From CAWJLE01 sp963843645 (GTDB lineage: Bacteria; Chloroflexota; Anaerolineae; DAOTYC01): a DNA stretch of 64,000 nucleotides. Location of the stretch: contig CAWJLE010000003.1 in the NCBI GenBank assembly GCA_963843645.1, forward strand, positions 1,984,001 to 2,048,000, given 5' to 3'. The notes under the pieces are model-generated. The model made no database searches. It was not told the DNA's origin and saw only the letters and a program-made list of their open reading frames with translations. Positions 30,925 to 38,771 of this stretch are shown here, in pieces. A program made the position numbers and the translations under genes. How positions within the stretch are numbered: position 1 is the first letter of the stretch; each line of letters begins with the position of its first letter.

Positions 30925-33156
30925 TCATTTTTCGTAGGCTTTGAGCTGGGAGCGGCTGAGCTTCTCATCAGGGCGCCACCAGGTGGGACCCCACGCCGGA
31001 TGCCCGTTGAAGCCGCTTTCGTTCGTCAACGCGGTGTCGCGGTCCGGGTAATCCACGGAGTGGATGTTCGTGGCGCCGTCGCGCTCGATGGAGACCAACA
31101 GGCTGCCGCCCTGCACGCCCGCGTCGTCGACCCAGCTGGGATGCCCTTCGGCCTCCCGAGCTGCGGCCACGGCGTAGACCGAGCCGGAGGATCCCAAATC
31201 CATGCGGTAGGCTTGCGTCACGCCGCTCCGGTCCGACAGAAAGGCCATGATGTTGAATGCGCTGACCGTCGGATCGCGGTCGTCGGCCGGCCCTGTCACG
31301 AGGGCTGTGACCTTGGGTTCGGCAGTCAGCTTCTCCGGCCCGGCCGGCGCTTCGATCTCGTAGATGTCGCTGTCGCCCTTCCGGTCGCTGACGAACACCA
31401 GGTGGCGGCTATCGCACAGCCAGGCCGGGTGCGAGTCGGCAGCCGCGCTGAAGGTCAGCCGCCGCTGATTCTGCCCGTCGCTGCCCATGACGTAGATCTC
31501 CGGGTTGCCGTCTCGCGTGGACACGAAGGCAATCGAGCGTCCGTCCGGCGACCAGGCCGGCATCGTGTCGTCGCCGGGATCGTCGGTCAGCTGGCTCGGC
31601 CCGCACTCCTGCCCCGCCCGGCAGATCACCTGGCCGGTGAAGATGTCCCAGTTGCCGTTACGATTGCTCTGGAACGCCAGGCGCGTCCAGGCCGGCGACC
31701 AGGCGGGGTTTTCCTCGGCCGAAGGTGCGTCCGTCAGGCGATGCACATCCCCACCGTCCTGCAGCATCGTGTACAGCTCTCGGTTGCCGTCGCGGTCCGA
31801 AACGAAGGCAATCGGGGGCGTCCAGAAATCCCACGTGTCGCCGGCGTCAGTGGAGCGCAGCAGAGTGTGAAGCTGGCCCGTCAGCGCGGCCATCGTTCGA
31901 TCTTCGGCGAAATCCGGCGACAGCGACAGGTACACCGCGTTCTGGAAATCCGGATACGTCAGCGCCGGCAGAAAGCGCCACGAGTGCCCGTCGTCCGTCG
32001 TGCGATACGTCTCGCCATATCCGCCCACCTGGACGAAAGCCGCGTGGTCCTTCGCCATGAGTGGGGATGGGAAAAAGGCCGGGCCGAGCGAAGGGTCGGG
32101 CTCGCTGACCCAGGCGGCGGGCAGCGGGCTGACAGGCGGGAGTCCGAGCGACTGCAACTCGGCGGTGTCCTTCACCGTCAGCCACCCGTTGCCGAGCAGG
32201 TAGAGGCGCTGACCGTCGGGGGAGAGGGCCAGGCCGGCCGGCGCTCGCGTCTGAAACGGGAGGACGCTCCGGCAGGAAAGATCGCCGGCATTCAGCACCC
32301 ACAAGCCCCGGTCCCGGAGCAGGTACACCCAGCGTCCCGACGGGTCCATCGCCGGAACGCCGTCGAGCGGCCGGGCGACGCGCAGCTCCGTACCTTGTAG
32401 ATCGAAGATCCGCAACGAGCTGCCCAAGAATCCGACGTAAGCAAAGTCCACGCACGCGAGCTCGCCGGAGCCTTCCGCCACCGCGACCCTCGACAGGCTG
32501 GCCAGCTGTGAATCGAACGCGGCCGTCCGCTTCAGGGTATCCAGATCGTAAATCGCGTAGGACTCGGGGTTGTGCGGCGCGGACCCGAACTCGCCGTATA
32601 TGCGCACGTAGAGGCGTCGCCCCGCCGGGTCCGCGACCACGTCACGGGCCACCTCCCCAAATGCACCCGGCTCCAAACCTGGAAGCAGGGTGTCCGGCGC
32701 CTGGCTCAGCGCCGTCAGGTCGTAGTCGACCACGGCGCCTCGCGAAGCGATGAACAGCATTCGGCCCGGATCGACGCCCATCGGACCCGCGTTGTTCAGC
32801 GTCGCCAGCCGGGCGAAATCGGATCGGCGCAGGACGAGTGTCTGCGAGACGGCCTCGCCGCCGACGAACAGCCGGTCGCCGTCGACTGCCAGGTACGCCG
32901 CCGCGTGGTCCGCACTCTTGAAGAGAGGAGTCGACCTGGCCGCAACGGTCAGGTCCGTGGGGGAGAGACGGAAAAGCGTCGCCGTCGCGTCCAGCACGAA
33001 GACCTCGCCGGTGTCCGGCGCGACGGTCCACGCGAGCAGTGGTTGGGCTGGGGGTGCGGGCTTCGCCGCGGATGCCTGGTCCGCCGGCCCGCCGAGCACG
33101 ATCGTCAACAGCAACGCCATTCCAACCCAGCAAGACCGCCCCACGCGGTCGCTCAT
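30925..33156 (-). CDS. Secreted PD40/BNR beta-propeller protein
   Basis: A 743-residue intact protein. ATG 33156 has AAGGAGGT ten bases upstream. A signal peptide (VGMALLLTIVLGGPADQASA) is followed by a propeller-like N-terminal half. The middle holds two Asp-box motifs (TTDDGHSWRF, STDAGDTWDF). The C-terminal third has PD40/TolB-like repeats such as WSPDGRSIAFVSTRDGNPEI and HLVFVSDRKGDSDIYEI. No enzyme active site is recognised. It is probably an extracellular binding protein, related in design to the proteins at 7.6 and 51.8 kb. Confidence 0.82.
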   Translation of the reverse strand: MSDRVGRSCWVGMALLLTIVLGGPADQASAAKPAPPAQPLLAWTVAPDTGEVFVLDATATLFRLSPTDLTVAARSTPLFKSADHAAAYLAVDGDRLFVGGEAVSQTLVLRRSDFARLATLNNAGPMGVDPGRMLFIASRGAVVDYDLTALSQAPDTLLPGLEPGAFGEVARDVVADPAGRRLYVRIYGEFGSAPHNPESYAIYDLDTLKRTAAFDSQLASLSRVAVAEGSGELACVDFAYVGFLGSSLRIFDLQGTELRVARPLDGVPAMDPSGRWVYLLRDRGLWVLNAGDLSCRSVLPFQTRAPAGLALSPDGQRLYLLGNGWLTVKDTAELQSLGLPPVSPLPAAWVSEPDPSLGPAFFPSPLMAKDHAAFVQVGGYGETYRTTDDGHSWRFLPALTYPDFQNAVYLSLSPDFAEDRTMAALTGQLHTLLRSTDAGDTWDFWTPPIAFVSDRDGNRELYTMLQDGGDVHRLTDAPSAEENPAWSPAWTRLAFQSNRNGNWDIFTGQVICRAGQECGPSQLTDDPGDDTMPAWSPDGRSIAFVSTRDGNPEIYVMGSDGQNQRRLTFSAAADSHPAWLCDSRHLVFVSDRKGDSDIYEIEAPAGPEKLTAEPKVTALVTGPADDRDPTVSAFNIMAFLSDRSGVTQAYRMDLGSSGSVYAVAAAREAEGHPSWVDDAGVQGGSLLVSIERDGATNIHSVDYPDRDTALTNESGFNGHPAWGPTWWRPDEKLSRSQLKAYEK

Positions 33157-33203
33157 GGTCCCGACCTCCTTGCGACGCACCCTTCGGCCGCTGTCCTCCA
33201 CGC

Positions 33204-33212
33204 ATTATACCA
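33204..33212 (-). promoter_or_regulatory. Extended -10 promoter for the PD40 gene
   Basis: TGGTATAAT on the minus strand (33212-33204); no clear -35. The coding start is at 33156. Confidence 0.5.
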
Positions 33213-33277
33213 CACCTGTCCGTCCGGGGCGTACCAGGCGATGGGGGCGCCAACCATCCGGAGGCAAGAATTGAGAA

Positions 33278-33352
33278 GGACGTTGTCTGTCGTTATGTCA
33301 TCTTGAAGCGCTGAACCACGCGCCTCAAGCGACACGAGAACAGACAACGTCC
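33278..33352. terminator. Stem-loop after the cytochrome gene
   Basis: GGACGTTGTCTGT (33278-33290) pairs perfectly with ACAGACAACGTCC (33340-33352). A nested imperfect hairpin (CTTGAAGCGC / GCGCCTCAAG) lies inside. It follows the cytochrome stop on the minus strand and precedes the PD40 gene promoter. No T run is present, so it may be a processing site or a repeat rather than a classic terminator. Confidence 0.45.
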
Positions 33353-33399
33353 CTCCTCAGAATCCGGGAAAACCCGCAATCAAGCGACCCGGCAGACGA

Positions 33400-35094
33400 T
33401 CACGTGGTCCCCGACGGCTTGTGGCACAGGACGCACTGGGGATTCGTTCTCCCCACGTGGTCCGCCGGAGCCGGCTGAACCTTCCCGTTCGGATCGTGGC
33501 ACACCAGGCACTCGTCGCGCCCCTGCAGCGTGTGCGGAATCTTGGGCGACCGCGCGATCACCGTCGCCGCGGACTGCGTCCAGCCCTCCGGCGTGTGGCA
33601 CGTATCGCAGGCCGTGGTGAAGTGATTCGCCGGGGCTTGCGCCTCGTGACAATTCGCGCATACGTATTCGGGTTTCTCGACGCCCTTGTGGCAATCGTTG
33701 CACCACACCTTGGCGTGGGCGCCGACCAGCGGGATCGGATGCGGGAAGGCCGCATTCAGCTGTACACTCGGCCAGGCCTGGCCGTGACACGCCGAGTTGG
33801 AGCAGAAGTTCGAGTTGTCCGAGCCGAAGACGATCTGGCCGTGGCACCCGGAACACGCCTCTTCGCTGGCCTGGAAACGATGCGTCGCCATCCAGTTAGT
33901 GGCCAGATGGGAAGCAGGTTCCTGTACCGACACCACCGGCATCTCCGGCGCTCGATCGTTCGCACCCACCACGATAGGAATGCTGTGGCAGAGATTGCAC
34001 TGCAGCCGGATGGAGTCCTTCCCATCCGCGGTCAGGTGCTTGCCGTCGTGGCAGCGGAAACACCCGGGGAAGTCCTTGTGCTGAGCATTGTCGGGGAACG
34101 AGCGCCAGCTGATGCCCGGTTCGGCGAACGTAACCAGCGACATCAGCTGCTTCGCCTCTTCGCCCGCCTGCTGCACCGCCTGCGGTTGCGCCTGGGAAAC
34201 CCCGGGGTGCCCCTGCTCGTAGACGTTCACGAATCCGTCAGCCGCCTGAAGGGCCGCCTCGTGACTGGGATACGGGACCGACAGCAATGCCACCATGTTC
34301 TGTTCTATGAAAGGCAGGTCAGGGCTGAGCTTCCCCTGGGTAAGGGCCTGGTCCACCGCCTTTTCCGGGCTCGGGAAGGGATGACCGGCCCGATTGTGGC
34401 AGTCCACGCAGTCCATGGTGTGCTTGGTCGCCTTGGCGATCTCGTCCGCCGTCAGCGGATGCAGGACGTCGTTGTACTCCATCACCCGGCCGTCCGGCAG
34501 CGTCGTGTGCACCCAGAGGATCTCTTGCTTGCTGTCATCCGTAGCAATGTACTGGACGGGATTCTCGATGTGCCAGTGGATCCCGCCGCCGAGGCCTTCT
34601 GATCGCTGACCACCGCCGGTCTTCAGGATCAAGAATGTCCTCGTCAGTGTATTCTTCTCATCCGGCTTGTAGTGCCGGATCTCGTCTACACGGTCGCCGT
34701 GGAACGCCGGCGGCCAGTGGCACCGCTCGCAGGATTCGATGGCCGGGCGCAGGGTTTCCGAGCGAAGCGGCCGCTCGTAGGTGTGAAAGATCATCTCGGG
34801 AAGCTCGCGGGCGTGAGTCGTCTTCAAGGCGATCGATTGCAGCGTCCCCAGCCGGCCCATGTGGCATTCCACGCACTTCACCTGGGCGTGGTAGGAGTCT
34901 CGAAAAGCCACCGGTTCCTCCGGATGGACGGAGTGGCATGCGTTCGAGCAAAACGCCACGCTGTTCGAGTATTCCCACACCTGGATGCCGATGATGCCGA
35001 CGATGATGAAGCCGACGACGAACACCACCCCCGTAATCAGGGTGCGGCGCAGTCCGCCCGCTTCGGGGCCAAGGTACTGTCTCAATCCCCTCAC
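33400..35094 (-). CDS. NapC/NirT-type multihaem cytochrome c, 13 haem motifs
   Basis: A membrane-anchored electron carrier of 564 residues. GTG 35094 follows GGAGG. One N-terminal span (LITGVVFVVGFIIVGIIGI) precedes a NapC/NirT-like domain. I count eleven CXXCH motifs (CVECH, CERCH, CVDCH, CFRCH, CNLCH, CSGCH, CNDCH, CANCH, CDTCH, CLVCH, CVLCH). Two more sites have wider spacing: FCSNACH (CX3CH) next to the membrane, and FCSNSACH (CX4CH). NapC/NirT proteins normally carry four haems and pass quinol electrons to a periplasmic reductase, so this is a much extended version. No reductase gene is adjacent. The gene is intact. Confidence 0.88.
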   Translation of the reverse strand: MRGLRQYLGPEAGGLRRTLITGVVFVVGFIIVGIIGIQVWEYSNSVAFCSNACHSVHPEEPVAFRDSYHAQVKCVECHMGRLGTLQSIALKTTHARELPEMIFHTYERPLRSETLRPAIESCERCHWPPAFHGDRVDEIRHYKPDEKNTLTRTFLILKTGGGQRSEGLGGGIHWHIENPVQYIATDDSKQEILWVHTTLPDGRVMEYNDVLHPLTADEIAKATKHTMDCVDCHNRAGHPFPSPEKAVDQALTQGKLSPDLPFIEQNMVALLSVPYPSHEAALQAADGFVNVYEQGHPGVSQAQPQAVQQAGEEAKQLMSLVTFAEPGISWRSFPDNAQHKDFPGCFRCHDGKHLTADGKDSIRLQCNLCHSIPIVVGANDRAPEMPVVSVQEPASHLATNWMATHRFQASEEACSGCHGQIVFGSDNSNFCSNSACHGQAWPSVQLNAAFPHPIPLVGAHAKVWCNDCHKGVEKPEYVCANCHEAQAPANHFTTACDTCHTPEGWTQSAATVIARSPKIPHTLQGRDECLVCHDPNGKVQPAPADHVGRTNPQCVLCHKPSGTT

Positions 35095-35164
35095 GTGGAC
35101 CTCCTCTCAGATCAGCGAGCCCGACGAATCCCGTCCGAAAACGCGGCGCGAATCGCCTGAACGA

Positions 35165-35253
35165 CGAAAGGCCATCTCACCACGAGCAAGCGGAAGAAAG
35201 GCAACCTCTCAGGCTGCCCCTTCCCCGCATCTTCGTGATGACATGGCCTTTCG
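35165..35253. repeat. Inverted repeat in the leader of the cytochrome gene
   Basis: CGAAAGGCCAT (35165-35175) and ATGGCCTTTCG (35243-35253) are perfect complements. Pairing continues inward imperfectly (TCTCACCACGA with TCGTGATGACA). It lies within the predicted 208-nt 5' leader. Confidence 0.6.
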
Positions 35254-35308
35254 TGGTCCGGACGATTCGCGTCATTTGCCCATTCATGCCACTCGGGTTT
35301 GATGGTCA

Positions 35309-35337
35309 ATTATATCATGGCAATTCCAAAATGTCTA
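35309..35337 (-). promoter_or_regulatory. Promoter for the multihaem cytochrome
   Basis: TAGACA (35337-35332), 17 bp, TATAAT (35314-35309) on the minus strand; start near 35302. Confidence 0.65.
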
Positions 35338-35363
35338 CATGGCGAAATATATCACATCTCTGT

Positions 35364-35705
35364 TCATCGCGCCTCATCGATCATCACACTCACCAGCGCC
35401 CGTAGCGGCGTCAACTTCGTCTTGACAACATCCCAGACGATTTCAAGGTCAACGCCGAAATACTCGTGTGCCACCATGTCTCGGAAGCCGGTGATCTTGC
35501 GCCACTCGCCTTCAGGGTAGGTCCTCCTGAGTTCGTCCGGGAGACGCTTCGATGCTTCTCCGATGATTTCGAGGTTGCGCATCACAGCATCAACCCGCAT
35601 TGGATCCTCCGAGAAATCCTGGAAGCTGAGTCCAAGCACGTACGCCTGTACGCGATCGATACTGGACAGGATGTCCTCAAGATAGAGCCTATAGTCCCGG
35701 GGCAT
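35364..35705 (-). CDS. hepT: HepT-family ribonuclease toxin
   Basis: A 113-residue helical protein of the HEPN superfamily. The active-site motif Arg-x4-His-x-Tyr is present as RDMVAHEYFG. HepT cuts RNA and is held inactive when the MNT antitoxin adds AMP to the motif tyrosine. IRNLE-like packing (AVMRNLEIIGEASKRLP) is typical of the family. The gene overlaps the upstream mntA by 17 bp, so translation is coupled. Intact. Confidence 0.85.
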   Translation of the reverse strand: MPRDYRLYLEDILSSIDRVQAYVLGLSFQDFSEDPMRVDAVMRNLEIIGEASKRLPDELRRTYPEGEWRKITGFRDMVAHEYFGVDLEIVWDVVKTKLTPLRALVSVMIDEAR

Positions 35706-36012
35706 ATTCCACTTCTTCCAAAATGTAGGGGCGAATGCGAGGCTTCAGCGTCTTCTCCAACACCAGGTCCACTTTCTGTCCAAACAGATCCTCGAGCAAG
35801 AACTTGACTGCCATGTAATCGTCGAACGAGGGTCGCGCCAACACCACGAGAAAGTCCATGTCGCTGTCCGGCGTGGCCTCACCCCGCCGGTAAGAGCCGA
35901 ACAGGCCCAGACGCACGACGCCCAACTCGCGCAGGCTCTCCCGATGTTCGGCCAGCGCCATCATGATCGCGTCAGCGGTGAGACCCACTGCCTGGTTTTC
36001 GCTCTGCACCAT
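35689..36012 (-). CDS. mntA: MntA-type nucleotidyltransferase antitoxin
   Basis: A 107-residue minimal nucleotidyltransferase. The motif GSYRRGEATPDSDMDFLV matches GSx10DxD: Gly-Ser for the phosphate and two Asp for metal. KVDLVLEKTLKPRIRPYI is the conserved tail with the third acidic strand. It would neutralise HepT by adding AMP, as shown for type VII toxin-antitoxin pairs. The ATG at 36012 follows GGAGGTGCC. The order antitoxin-toxin with overlap is the usual one. Confidence 0.85.
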   Translation of the reverse strand: MVQSENQAVGLTADAIMMALAEHRESLRELGVVRLGLFGSYRRGEATPDSDMDFLVVLARPSFDDYMAVKFLLEDLFGQKVDLVLEKTLKPRIRPYILEEVEYAPGL

Positions 36013-36090
36013 GGCACCTCCTCCGACCTCGCGTCCACGGCCGGTTCCTCAATCCACACCTTCGCCGAGGGGCACGGTTCCCTCTGAATT

Positions 36091-36099
36091 ATTATACCA
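36091..36099 (-). promoter_or_regulatory. Extended -10 promoter for mntA-hepT
   Basis: TGGTATAAT on the minus strand (36099-36091), about 80 bp before the mntA start. A small GC-rich hairpin (GCGCC/GGCGC, about 36120-36132) lies upstream and could bind a regulator. Confidence 0.45.
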
Positions 36100-36165
36100 C
36101 ATGCCAGGGTAGTCACGCGGCGCCAACGGCGCACGGGTTTCCATGCCTGCAGTCGCGGCTGGCAG

Positions 36166-36198
36166 AGACTTCCGAAGTTTTGGAAACTTCGAAAGTCT
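36166..36198. repeat. Hairpin repeat, family B
   Basis: AGACTTCCGAAGTTT (36166-36180) and AAACTTCGAAAGTCT (36184-36198) form an inverted pair, one mismatch per arm relative to the copy at 28782. It lies downstream of deoC. Confidence 0.65.
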
Positions 36199-36237
36199 GA
36201 GGCCGTTCGGGCCGGAGGGCGTGTTTTTTTCGTCGCC

Positions 36238-36900
36238 CTACTTCAGCGCTTCAACGATGTCGACCGCCGCGCGGCTGGCCACGCGGGTCGCACCCGCATC
36301 GATGAATCCCAGCGCCTGATCCAGCGTGTTGATGCCGCCCGAGGCTTTGACCCCACAGCGGTTCCCGACGGTCTGACGCATCAGGCGGATGTCCTCCACC
36401 GTCGCGCCCGGCAGCGCGTTGCCGGTGGAGGTCTTTACGTAGCTGGCGCCCGCCTCGACGGCGATCTCACACGCGGCGATCTTCTCCTCGCGCGACAGCT
36501 GCGCGGTCTCGATGATCACCTTGACGATCCGCCCCTCGGCGGCCGCGATCACCGCGTCGATGTCACGCCGGACCGCGGCGTAGTCCTTGTCTTTGAACGC
36601 GCCCATGAACATCATCATGTCCAGCTCGGTGGCCCCGTTCTTCACCGCCTCGCGGCTCTCGAACACCTTGGTCGCCGTGGTGTTGGCGCCGAATGGGAAG
36701 CCAATCGCCGTGCAGCAGCCTACGGGCGTCCCGCCCACGATGCTGTGGACCAGCGGCACGTACACCGAATGCACCACGGCGGTTGCGAACCCATACTGGA
36801 TCGCGTCCTCGCACAGCTTTACCACCTCGTCCCGCATGCCTTCAGGCTTCAGTATGACCGTTTCCAGGAAGTGCGCCAACTCAGCTCGGTTCAACGCCAT
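36238..36900 (-). CDS. deoC: Deoxyribose-phosphate aldolase
   Basis: A 220-residue class I aldolase that splits 2-deoxyribose 5-phosphate into glyceraldehyde 3-phosphate and acetaldehyde. The Schiff-base Lys (about residue 156) lies in ASYVKTSTGNALPGA, and the second catalytic Lys in CGVKASGGINT. GCCTAIGFPFGANTTATKV and ATELDMMMFMGAFKD are family blocks; the usual acidic-hydrophobic ELDMV(M/I)N is altered to ELDMMMF. The phosphate end reads ATRVASRAAVDIV rather than the common RIGTSAG. ATG 36900 follows AAGGGGGA. Monocistronic. Confidence 0.9.
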   Translation of the reverse strand: MALNRAELAHFLETVILKPEGMRDEVVKLCEDAIQYGFATAVVHSVYVPLVHSIVGGTPVGCCTAIGFPFGANTTATKVFESREAVKNGATELDMMMFMGAFKDKDYAAVRRDIDAVIAAAEGRIVKVIIETAQLSREEKIAACEIAVEAGASYVKTSTGNALPGATVEDIRLMRQTVGNRCGVKASGGINTLDQALGFIDAGATRVASRAAVDIVEALK

Positions 36901-36979
36901 TGTGTCCCCCTTGCGTGATTAGAAATAGAGTCGATTCCCCACTCGGGTGGTTTTGTTCGTGCGGCAGAGTCCGATTGCC

Positions 36980-37009
36980 ATTGTAGCACAATGTGGCACT
37001 AAGCGGCAA
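36980..37009 (-). promoter_or_regulatory. Promoter for deoC
   Basis: TTGCCG (37009-37004), 18 bp, TACAAT (36985-36980) with TGC before the -10 (minus strand). Confidence 0.55.
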
Positions 37010-37147
37010 CGTTCGAAGACGGGCGCAACCCATAAGTGCGATTACGCTGATGATATTTCGGCAGGCGAATATGCTGCGCCCCGGCCCGCCCGATCCTTGT
37101 TTTACGCTGGTGGATTGCGCTGCGGATGAGCGCGCCGTTTGTCCGGC

Positions 37148-38323
37148 TCAGAATTGTTTCGCGGGAGCGGCCGGGCCGATGGTCGGCACCGGGAACACCT
37201 TGTTTCTTGGGTCCGGAATGGTGGCCACAGCGACGTTGTTGTTCTCGTTGGACTCACTCACCAGATTCGTGGGATCGACTGTAACCGTGATGCGCGTGCC
37301 GTACACCTCGGTCGGGTCCGCCGGCATCTGGAAGATCCGGGTCGTGTCGTTGCTCGCGCCCTTTTTCAGGCCGTTTGTGAGTTCAGCCCCACCCACGAAG
37401 TAACCTTGCTCCTGCTTGAGTGCTACTTCGATGGGCGTCGAAACGTCGGTACCCTGGTTGCGAACCGAGTAGGAAATCGACAGGGTCGCGTTATTGTTTG
37501 TCAGCTCGATTCGGGTGATCTGGACGAGAAGATCGGGCAGCTTCGAGTCTACGTGCAGCTTCTTCTTTTCTGTTGCGCTGTTGTTGTCCTCGTTGGCCTC
37601 GTGTATCTTGTTCACGGGGTCGACCTGCGCCATATACGTGGCGGGGTCCGTGCCGATCGGTCCGGACAAAAGCGAGACCTCGCGTGACTCTCCGTGCTTT
37701 AGGCCGACGAGGACGTACTTGGATTGCAGGTTGGGGTTTTCCGGCTGCCACACGCTGAGATCGAAGTCGGGGCTGTCCGCTTTCCCTTTGTTCTTAACCC
37801 GAACCGTGACTTTAACCTCGGGCGGCGTCACCTTCGTCTGTTCGATCTGAATCTTGTCGATGACCAGGTCCGGCAGCGTGGCAGATGAGACGTCGAAGTA
37901 CGCCAGAGCCTGGTTGTTATTGTCGTCGGACTCCGAGATAGTGTTGTTGGGGTCCGCAAACACGCGTACGAATCGTTCCTGGGGGTTGGATGAGTTTGGG
38001 TAATCGACTTTCAGCTCGAAGTCTTTAGACTTGCCGGTCTTCAGCTTATCGATTTGCCGCGTCTGTTGGCTATAGGGCCCAACGGATATCGCCACGAGCA
38101 CTGCCTCCGCGTCAGCCTCACCCTGGTTCTTGACTTGAAACTTGATGTCGAGCTTCGACCCGCCGTCGGCTTCCCTGAGCTTCAAGTCGTTCACCACCAG
38201 ATCGGGCCGCGGCGGCGGCTTGGCCTCGACGCTCGTTCCAGGCAGGATAATGGCGAGCAAGATAGCCGTCAGCAACGCGCCCACGGGGCGCAGGACCGTT
38301 GAGGCTACGTGAATCGCTTTCAT
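37148..38323 (-). CDS. Secreted protein with three CARDB domains
   Basis: A 391-residue protein. ATG 38323 follows AGAGGTG. A signal peptide (GALLTAILLAIILPGTSVEA) precedes three repeats of about 110 residues. Each begins PDLV(V/I)...L or LPDLLVQI and ends with an Asp/Asn box: TISESDDNNNQA, KIHEANEDNNSAT and LVSESNENNNVAV. These are CARDB (cell adhesion related, bacterial) domains with likely Ca2+-binding loops. IKFQVKNQGEADAEAV is the typical strand. No anchor follows, so the protein is released or bound non-covalently. It may act in adhesion; no partner gene is evident. Confidence 0.82.
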   Translation of the reverse strand: MKAIHVASTVLRPVGALLTAILLAIILPGTSVEAKPPPRPDLVVNDLKLREADGGSKLDIKFQVKNQGEADAEAVLVAISVGPYSQQTRQIDKLKTGKSKDFELKVDYPNSSNPQERFVRVFADPNNTISESDDNNNQALAYFDVSSATLPDLVIDKIQIEQTKVTPPEVKVTVRVKNKGKADSPDFDLSVWQPENPNLQSKYVLVGLKHGESREVSLLSGPIGTDPATYMAQVDPVNKIHEANEDNNSATEKKKLHVDSKLPDLLVQITRIELTNNNATLSISYSVRNQGTDVSTPIEVALKQEQGYFVGGAELTNGLKKGASNDTTRIFQMPADPTEVYGTRITVTVDPTNLVSESNENNNVAVATIPDPRNKVFPVPTIGPAAPAKQF

Positions 38324-38771
38324 GATCACACCTCTGAACGCAGTCCGCCGGCTGCGACTGTGCCCCAATGCGAGAGTCCGCGATTCACTGTTCGCTCGCC
38401 GCGCAGGTACGTCAACAGCCGAAGGTGCACCGTCGGGACTCTTCTCCGGACAACGGCACCTTTCAATTGGTACGATGACTCAGCGTAGCGCAGGCTGCTC
38501 GCGAACGCCATGATGCAGCGCATGCAGGGACGCTGATTCCGGCCGGAGAGGTCCGCCGCGGGACGGTCCGCAGGGGAGCCGCCTTCAGTTATTTGCCCGG
38601 TTGTCCCCGTCCGAACCGGAGTCCTCGGGTTGCGGCCCAACCGGTCGGTCGCGATCGCCCGGGTCCGCACCCGTTTTGACACACGCGAGCGGCCCGTGGT
38701 ATAGTCAGGGCTTGAGACGCGCCGGTCGACTCTTTCCGACTGCCGGCGTGACACGCTCGCACGGGGTCACG
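38324..38771. other. 448-bp intergenic region before the FtsH-like gene
   Basis: It separates the divergent CARDB and FtsH-like genes. Apart from the promoter at 38676-38705 I see no feature. Confidence 0.5.
38676..38705 (+). promoter_or_regulatory. Promoter for the FtsH-like gene
   Basis: TTGACA (38676-38681), 18 bp, TATAGT (38700-38705); start near 38712, which argues for the ATG at 38772. Confidence 0.65.
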
